Below, one piece after another: positions 55,885 to 64,000 of a stretch of DNA of 64,000 bases. A program made the translations under genes and the position numbers. The stretch lies in contig ARYC01002448.1 in NCBI GenBank assembly GCA_000711775.1, positions 1 to 64,000 of the forward strand. Reading direction: 5' to 3'. The notes under the pieces were generated by a model. It saw nothing but the letters and a program-made list of their open reading frames with translations, was not told the DNA's origin and ran no database searches. Each line of letters starts with the position of its first letter. The stretch's first letter is position 1. Source of the stretch: Oxytricha trifallax. Its lineage: Eukaryota; Ciliophora; Spirotrichea; Sporadotrichida; Oxytrichidae.

Positions 55885-58800
55885 AGATACTCTTGATTTC
55901 GGACTTGTTCCAGTATCATATTATATTTTGCAAAAGAATGTATTTTAGAGGTTGGCCAATCTGAGCAACTAGTATTCACTAAAATTAAATTTATTAGCAT
56001 TTTTATAATCATTATTTATTTATTTTTATGATTCCAATTCATTCCTCAAGAAAGTAATGCGATTTATAATATCGCATTTAGAGTTATGATAAACTTGAAG
56101 CTGTCGTCCCTATTAATTAAATTATTAATAATATCATGAATATATAGAATTAATTCAAACCTTAGGGTCCTTACCATTATTCATGCATTGCCTTTTCATA
56201 ATCTCTGAAAAATATATTGTTTATATAATACTAAAACGAGTTTGACGTTGGTATCGAAAACACAGGTGAGATCGATTGCCACTACAAGTTGATACCTTAT
56301 GAAACGCCTTTCGGCTCAAAGTTTCATTTCAGCAAGACTGAAGGAGTACTTGGTGTTAAAATTGTAAATAGTTTTATTGATTTACAGTGTGATATTCTGG
56401 GAGAATTCTCAGAGACATTTACATGCTAAATTGCTATTTTAGAGGGAAGCTCTGAAAGTATATTTGAAAGACTCTATAGGATAATATATTTTAAACACAT
56501 CTGATGTTGAAATTAACTATGTAGTTAGAGTACCAGGTGATGGTAGGAGTCTGCAAACTGAATTTAATATCACTAATGATAGAGGAAGGCTCGAAAATAT
56601 ATAATCTAATTTTGACATTACATTTTTAAATAAATAAATTATAAAGAATTGCAGTTTATTCTGCTGATTAAGAGAAAATTAAGGTTATTCAAAGGCACGG
56701 TGTTTTGAAGCCTGATTAAAAATGTTTTTCTATTTAATATATTATAATTTGTAATGCTGATGAAGTTCAAAAGTTCCAAGATACTCTTCACTTATAAGTC
56801 AATTACAAAATTTATCTGATCAACCCTCTTCTGCAAAGATAATCTCAATTTAATTTTTTTTAATTATTTTTGGAGTTCTTCCTATAGAATAGAGGTAATC
56901 TGTTTATATATAAGAGCGTGGATGTAACAACAAAGAAAAGCTATTATTTGTTTAGTAAAATTTTGTTGATGCCTCAGTTGTTTCATGTTTAAATATATTT
57001 ATGTTTCAAGTCAGGAGAAGGAAGAAGAGGTAAAGTTCGTATATGCCGTAGTACCAGATCAAATAGTACTCAATCCTAAGATGGGTATCATGATTTAAAA
57101 TATTTGTATAAGAGCAAATTCCTTTAATGTTGGTAAAATCATTGAGTCATGGTCTTGTAAATTATGTTTTACAAGAAAGCCTAAGACTGTCTACAACACT
57201 ACAATTCAAGGAGAGTTCATAACTCCTCAGCTCATATTCTCAGAATAAAATAAGTATACTTTTCTTATTGATTCAAGTATCTATGGGAAAAGGGTGTCAC
57301 TTCTATGCCTATTTCAAAAAATAAAAATTTAAATCACAAATGGAGGACCATTACCTACTTCTATTAACTTACTGATTGATCCACCCTTCAGTTGTGCTAC
57401 TGAAAAACTAACATAAAACAAATTTATCTCTTTTAGAGTTAAAATTATAAATGAAAAGATGCCTTCATTAATTAATTTAAATAGTGCTTTTTTTCTTCTA
57501 ATCCTAGTAATAAAGCTTAATATTTAATAAAATTATTCATTTAGCTATTAAACCTTGGAATAAATATTTATGAATTTATGGACTTTATATTTTAGAAACT
57601 GAAACTGTTGAGTTCACTTACTATTTGAATTAATTAATAAGAGTTCTTTATTGAGAACATCGGAAAAGTTCCATTTTATAATCAAATTATTTATTTGTAT
57701 TCTGTCTCAAGACCTGGATTGATAGAATGCCATCCTATGACTGGTAAAGTTGCTTACAATTTTTCATATAAAAAGATACAAAGTAATTGTAAAGTTCTTC
57801 CCAGGTAAACATTTACAAATAGTATTGTTATTAATATTTGCTCATTTCCCAGCACAAAGATTCAAATTTAATTTTCATAAATATTGGCACATACCCAGGT
57901 TGTCTCTTATCCTTCCCAAGAACAGACGACGATGATTTCCAGAAAAGATATGAAGATACCAAAATTAAGCAATGAATTTTTTATCATTTTACATTCTCTA
58001 AGGGTAATTAAAATAATTACTCAGCTTTGTTCTAGTCCTTTGAAGCCATGAAACAGATGCCACCACTTCCTAAAGCCATTGAGAAGGATAAGTCCTTGCT
58101 TAAGGAACCATTCGTTATGGATGTAGAGGCTGAGGTTGATAGAAGACTTCTTTGTGAGAAGATTCTTACTCAAATCGATATGGCATCAGCCAAATAAGCA
58201 TTAAACTCATACTATTATTTTACGATTATGTTTATTTATTGTTGTGAATATGACAATTCAGCATAATGTAATTGAAATCCTTTAAAAACAAATATAAAAA
58301 ATAAAAGTATTAAAAAAAACTTGCTTATCATATACTATAGACATAATATATTAATTGAAAATAGTTACTTCTTTATATTATATAGATAAATTATATGAAT
58401 AAAGAATTTTCTATGATTTTATATTTCTTCATGATGAACTTTATAAATAGAAGAAGTATCAAGTTTCTTAATTTGAAATAAAATTTTTATTAGCTTTATT
58501 TTTATGAAAACGCAATTAAATTAGAATTTATTTTATAAAAAATAAAATGTAAGATAATTAATAGGATTCATTGCTGAGCTTAATTTATCATTGAATTTAC
58601 AAGGTGCTGCTGTGGCTGCCCAAAATAACAGCATGGCTGTGGGTGAAGTACAAAGCTAATCAGCTCAACAGAAGAGAAACGCAAAGACTCCAGTTAACAA
58701 GAAAGGTGCAACTGCTACAATATATCTACAGGATTCGGTTTAACAGGAGATGACAAGCAGTCAGTCCATGGAGGAGCTACTCTAGGAATTGGTGGAGTGA

Positions 58801-61800
58801 TGGTAAATCTTGAAAACATTACGATTGCTGCTTATGCATGCGATTTCGGAAATGTTGTCGTTGGATCAACTAAGAAAAAGAGCTTCAGATTTACTAATGT
58901 TGGAAAGATCCCAGTTACTTTCAACTTTGACAAGAAAATCCTACAAATAATTAATATACTTTTTACTGCATTAGTATTGAACCTGATAAAGTTCAAAAGG
59001 TCATGCCAAACTCATCTGTGTTATTCAATGTTGTTTAAGAAATTATAGAATTTAATGCAAAGTTCGGTAAAGTAAAGAATATAGTTCCAATTGATGTCAA
59101 GTACGGTCCATCTTACGCTATTGAATTCGTTGCCAATCTAACTATTCCAGAACTCGCTATGTCAACAGACAATTTAGACTTTGGAAAGGTTTGCGTAAAC
59201 ACAAGAAAGACAATAAAAGTAAGATTTGAAAACTAAAAGGAAGTGCCTTGTGACTAAATTTAATTAATTCCATAAACCAGATATAGCAACAGCTTAATAT
59301 GTAGTTGCAAAAAATATAAATATACGACATGTTTAAAGATTCTAAGTCGTTCCTTAAGTTGGTACACTATTGCCAGGTTAAAAGTAAACAGTTGATATTA
59401 TGTTCACACCTAACTCAGACAAGCCATTCTTACAAAAGTTGACATTAATTTTGTAAATTTTAATAATCCTAAGTAATTCGTGCTTAATGTGAAAGTCCAA
59501 GGAGTTAATTACTAAGTAGACTTTAATCCTGAAACTTTTATAATTTTAATTATAGATCCAGTTCTACCCTATAATACTAGCGCTATTCAAGTCATCGAAA
59601 TGAAAAATCCTATGGATCATTATTATTAATTTTTTCAATTTTAAACCATATTAAATTAATTTTTAAAATTTATTATTCTGTGACAACCATTAGATCGTAA
59701 GAGTAATTAAAAGCATATTTAGAGATCTTGCTACCTTATCCTTATTTCTAATGAATAATTTATTTTTATAATTTAAAGGAAATAGACATTTCTGGGTACG
59801 TTTCACCCCACAGGCGCTTCTAATGACTATGATCTGCAACGGCTCGTAATTGGTAAACTGTATCACGTGGGGTACTGGCTAGAACAAGGGCACATAAATT
59901 AATAAACAATTATGAATCAGTGTAGATGGAGCTATCACCGATGTTCAAAAACTAGATAATCTTGTAAATTATTCACTAAATTTGATTTTGTACTAAATTT
60001 TAATTTTTAAGGAGTATCTGTTATAATTTTTCAATTAAAGTCCCAAATGGGTTCAAGATAAACATACATAGTATAAATTGTAAAGTTTTTATCTTGTCCA
60101 AGACCCACATACACATGGAACTTAATCAAAATTAAAGTATCTCTTCTTGACAGTGATGACTCTTATGATGAAGATGAATTGAACAAGAAATAAGAAAGAG
60201 CACAATAAAAGTAAGTTTAATTTATTCGAAATTCATAATTAACCATTTTATTTTAGAGCTATAGCAAATCATATTAAATTAGGTTAAAATTAATTGGTCT
60301 ATTTTTTCAATAAATTATAAAATTAATTTTTTAATTTACTTGGTGTTAAAGAAAAATCAAGAGACTTAATACGAGTTACATTCAAGAGTGATATTCTAAA
60401 AAAGAAAAAGCGTTTATTTTAAAAACAATTAAGCTCTGAAATGCTAACTTTAACGTTCAAGGGTCACGTTGTAGCTCCAACGTTTAAATTCTCTGAAGAA
60501 ATAATAGATTTTGGGAAAGTTTCATACAAATTCCCAGTGTACAAAACAGTGCACTTGACAAACACATCTGATAATATATTCTTAATATAAAAGTGACATA
60601 GTATTTTATCATAATTATGGTGCTAGTTGTTGATCTAGAAGGAGTTGGTCAAGATATGTTGGATCAAAATTTTTAATTTAATAATTTAAATCAACCCTAA
60701 ATCATCTCAAGTTGTAAACATTACCCTCAAAACTGAGATTCTAATACTAAATACAATTGATTAAAGTAGAGGGATATCATATTGATTTATAATAAATCTG
60801 AACTTGATTACAATAATGTTGATAATTTAAATTTATAAATTGTTTATTTAGAGATAAAATTTAAAATTAATTTTTCAGTTGTTTCTCAAGGTCAGGAGAA
60901 GGATTTAATTTTTCCCATCATGATTCAGTTCAGAGCAAATAAATTACATAAAAAATGCAAATTTCTCAGAAGCCAAATTATACTTCAAGTATCATATAGA
61001 TTATTAATTTATGAAAAACTCACTCTAGCTCCAAATAGAGCAGAGCAAGTCCTGATAAAATTCGATCCAGGCATGAAATAAGACAGACTTTCAGATAACA
61101 TCTCTGGAAAATTGAACATTTCACACATTGGCCATCCCCAAAAAGACGTAGTGATGCTTTAGATAGTAATAATCTTCATAAGTCTGTTTCCCTAACCTTC
61201 AAATTCTACCACCAAACATCGACTTATTATAAATAGAAACATTAATTGCAGTCAACTATGAATGGAGTTTCTTAGAAGAAGAAATTACAACTCTCAACGC
61301 ACTGAAGTAAGAAGAGGAAAAACAAGCGAAGAAAAAGAAGAGCAAGAAAGCTAAAATGCTACCCATTAATGAAGTCTTCGATATTCTTCCAGTGAGTGGT
61401 ATTTTGATGCCAGAAATTTGAGAATATTGATTATATTATCGCTGTATGCAGTGTTGATGGTGGTCCAGATTATTATTCATAAAGAATGATAGCTAATAAG
61501 TTTAGCCAAAGAGGTAAAGTTGCAGCAGGAGAAAGATACAAATGAAAATGAAATTTATCGAAAGATTCAAAGTTAAAGCTATTGGCACATATTTTTAAAA
61601 TTAAAGCAATTTCTGAGCTAGACATAGTTGAATTTAAATGGTGCAACTGCTTTGAAGAGTTCAGCTGGATTCGTAAATTTTAAAGATATTTATGAAAGAA
61701 ATATAAATTAACGTTTTATTCAATGTAGTGTATGCCACTAGAAAGAATGCAAAGTTGACATGACATATCTTTTGTATAAATGTTATAATCTAGTTTTATT

Positions 61801-64000
61801 GTGACTGGTCCTATTACTACAAACCAGATAAATTTTATTGCAAAAGAGGGAGAAAGATTCTTTAAATTATTATGTTTAAAGTTGACCTTCAAATGTAAAG
61901 ATAATCCAAAGAACTTTATTTATAATAAATATTTCTATAAAAGAGGAAATACTAAAGAGATTAGACTAATTCTAAGTTTAAGTGTAATAATCTCAACAAC
62001 AAGCAAACACTTAACAGCCCACTATCGAACCTATGTTTTTGCCTCTTAGTATATAAATATACCGTATTCTAGGAACTTAATTCTGGTCTAGCATTAGAAA
62101 GTAAGATGAAAAGAAGAGAAAAATCGAAGATCTCAAGAAAAAGATCAAATCAGTTGATAATTCATCACAAATTTTATATTTAACTGCTTTGAATAAGGAA
62201 GAATAAGCTAAGGAATAAGAGCAGCTGCCATTAGCCGAAGGTCATGCTGAGAAAAAGCAAAAGCTTTAAGAACAGAAAGTTGAATTTGAGACTCATCTCT
62301 AAGAAGAGGAGAGTGAGCAAAATACACCACTATTTTAGATTTATTATGAGGTTTAATATCCACCATAAGTGAAAGAGAAAGATAAACTATTCATTGTATT
62401 GGTAGGACCAGAGAAAGTTGGGAAAACTTCAGTCGCTAATTATCTCGCATAAGAACATCAGAGAACAGTAATTAAAATGGATCAGCTCTTTGATTTCTGT
62501 TTAAAGAGACAATTGCCAGTTGCAGAGAAAGCATAGGAATTCTTGTTTAACAATAAATAATCTTATAGAGATGAAGAGTGTCAAAGAAAATTGGTAGAGG
62601 AAGCTGAACGCAAAAAGAAACAAAAGGGCAAAAAGGTAAAGGACGAAGAGCCAGATGTAAACCCTGCTGATTACAAATATCTAACTAAAGAATTGAAATT
62701 ATTACTTACTAGTTGAGATGTTGCAAGAAAGAGTAAAGGAAGAAGATTGCAATTTATTATGTCAAAATGAATAACTTTACTATCTTTGATTGTCTAGAAT
62801 GCTCATACTGGCCAAACTTGAAATTCGGTCTTGAAAGTATTTGTGATCAAATTACTGTGATATTTTGATACTGCAAACATTTAAGTAGTTTTATTCTAAC
62901 ATTTCAGAGATCCTAATGAAGTACATGTTGAATCAGTGCCACATATCGAACCTGTCGTAGACTAGAAGTAAGCTTAAATTATTTTCTGAATTTAACATTT
63001 AAAAAGTAGGATTGCTACATACACATCAATTTTTTTTAAAAAATGAGTATAGGTTTTAAAGAAGCCAAGAAATTAGTGCCTGAACCATTATGGCCAGATT
63101 AAAAATAATAAATTTGCATTCCTATTCTCAATATGGACTCCTACTGAGAAATATAAATAATATAAGTTGAGGGATAAGAAGATTAACTTCCTCCAATGAC
63201 AAAAAATTATGAATTTATAAAATTCTCAAAGAATATTGGATCTTTCGATTAAGTCATGCAATTCGAAATAGTTGGCTCATATAAATGTAATAATTCATTA
63301 TATAAACTTAAATATTTTATTTAAATACTGGTGAAAAGAGTCCATTTATCCTTAATACATAATTTTAAGCAAAGCTGTATAAGGATGAAATCATTTATAG
63401 AATAGAATATTTATAAGAATCTTTTAATGGGATACTGAAGGTTATAATATTAAACAAGAAAACAATATCAATATCATAAATAATAAAAATACCTCAGATA
63501 TCGTGTTGAACATTTTAGAGGGTAAATCTCAAGAGACACACAACTCTATTCCTATAAATGTCAATGTTAATGCAGTATTATGATAAATTACTTAATTTTA
63601 TAAGGAAATGGAAGAAAGAATTAGAGGTCTTGAGGAGAATAAATTAATTTATTTAGGATCCCAAGAAAAAGCCAGAACCAGCAAATAAATTAAATTCTAT
63701 AAGAGAATTAAATCACACCTGCTATTGGTTAAATTCCTTTGTAATTACGCATAAAAAGAATCAACTTTAGCCATTGATGTAGCCAATAGATTTAAAATAC
63801 TGAATTTATCAACCAGATGGTATTCCATTCGAATTGTGTGCGGAGTCTTCAATTCCAGGAATTAAAATAAATTATAATGTTTCTTCTATCAAACACCTAA
63901 ACCGTCATTTCATCAAGTATATTATCAATATGATTAAAAACTATTTTTAAATGAATAAACAAGCACAAATATGTGACTGTAGGATTCTATCATAAAGCGA
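55885..64000 (+). CDS. HYDIN: HYDIN-like axonemal central-pair protein, N-terminus not found, runs off the window
   Basis: HYDIN is a very large protein of the ciliary central-pair apparatus needed for ciliary beating, built mainly of repeated ASH/MSP-type beta domains. Such domains are visible as repeated DFG-V signatures: LDFGLVPVS near 55890, DFGNVVVGSTKKKSFRFTN near 58845, LDFGKVCVNTRKTIKVRF near 59175 and IDFGKVSYKFPVYKTVHL near 60505. Between are Lys/Glu-rich linkers, e.g. 61300-61370 and 62100-62300. A P-loop segment VLVGPEKVGKTSVANYLAQ at 62397-62450 fits the adenylate-kinase-like insert known from HYDIN. The coding blocks are split by many short AT-rich gaps. The order looks colinear. 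The end of the protein is beyond 64000. CFAP47-type proteins are a less likely alternative. Confidence 0.75.

Overview
The window reads as germline (micronuclear) DNA of a spirotrich ciliate of the Oxytricha/Sterkiella/Stylonychia type. The evidence is: very AT-rich DNA; coding stretches that make sense only if TAA and TAG encode Gln and TGA is the sole stop; genes chopped into short coding blocks (MDS) separated by AT-rich eliminated segments (IES) bounded by short direct repeats (pointers); and transposons ending in C4A4 telomere-like repeats, the telomere-bearing elements (TBE).

Layout. 1-1258: right end of a first TBE. 2550-8222 (minus): a VWA plus alpha-kinase (VwkA-like) gene in about a dozen MDSs. 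8328-13810 (plus): a GC-richer, otherwise uninterrupted 455-codon ORF, split by a 4.1-kb TBE at 8811-12922; precise removal of the TBE plus one ATT restores the frame. 14638-15254: a near-perfect 617-bp palindrome. 16038-51300 (minus): three tandem paralogues (A, B, C) of a large multi-pass membrane protein with a PAS domain (TmcB-like family). A and B are close relatives and share IES positions and pointers; C is more diverged. Paralogue B carries a 4.0-kb degenerate TBE inside its PAS-coding block (33333-37309) and an unclassified GC-richer insertion (38205-39775). Paralogue A carries a tRNA-derived SINE-like segment, a 422-bp foldback element, a stray TBE terminus and an orphan plus-strand ORF. 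52972-55686 (plus): a PH / two-TM / START-like / START lipid-transfer-type gene, with two small GT-AG introns. 55885 to the window end (plus): most of a HYDIN-like axonemal central-pair gene.

The genes do not form an operon; each would be a separate gene-sized chromosome in the somatic nucleus. The theme of the window is DNA elimination. Transposons lie directly in coding sequence, and paralogous genes show which IESs are old (shared) and which are private to one copy. All MDS edges are approximate except where a pointer is stated; they come from reading frame and paralogue comparison by eye.
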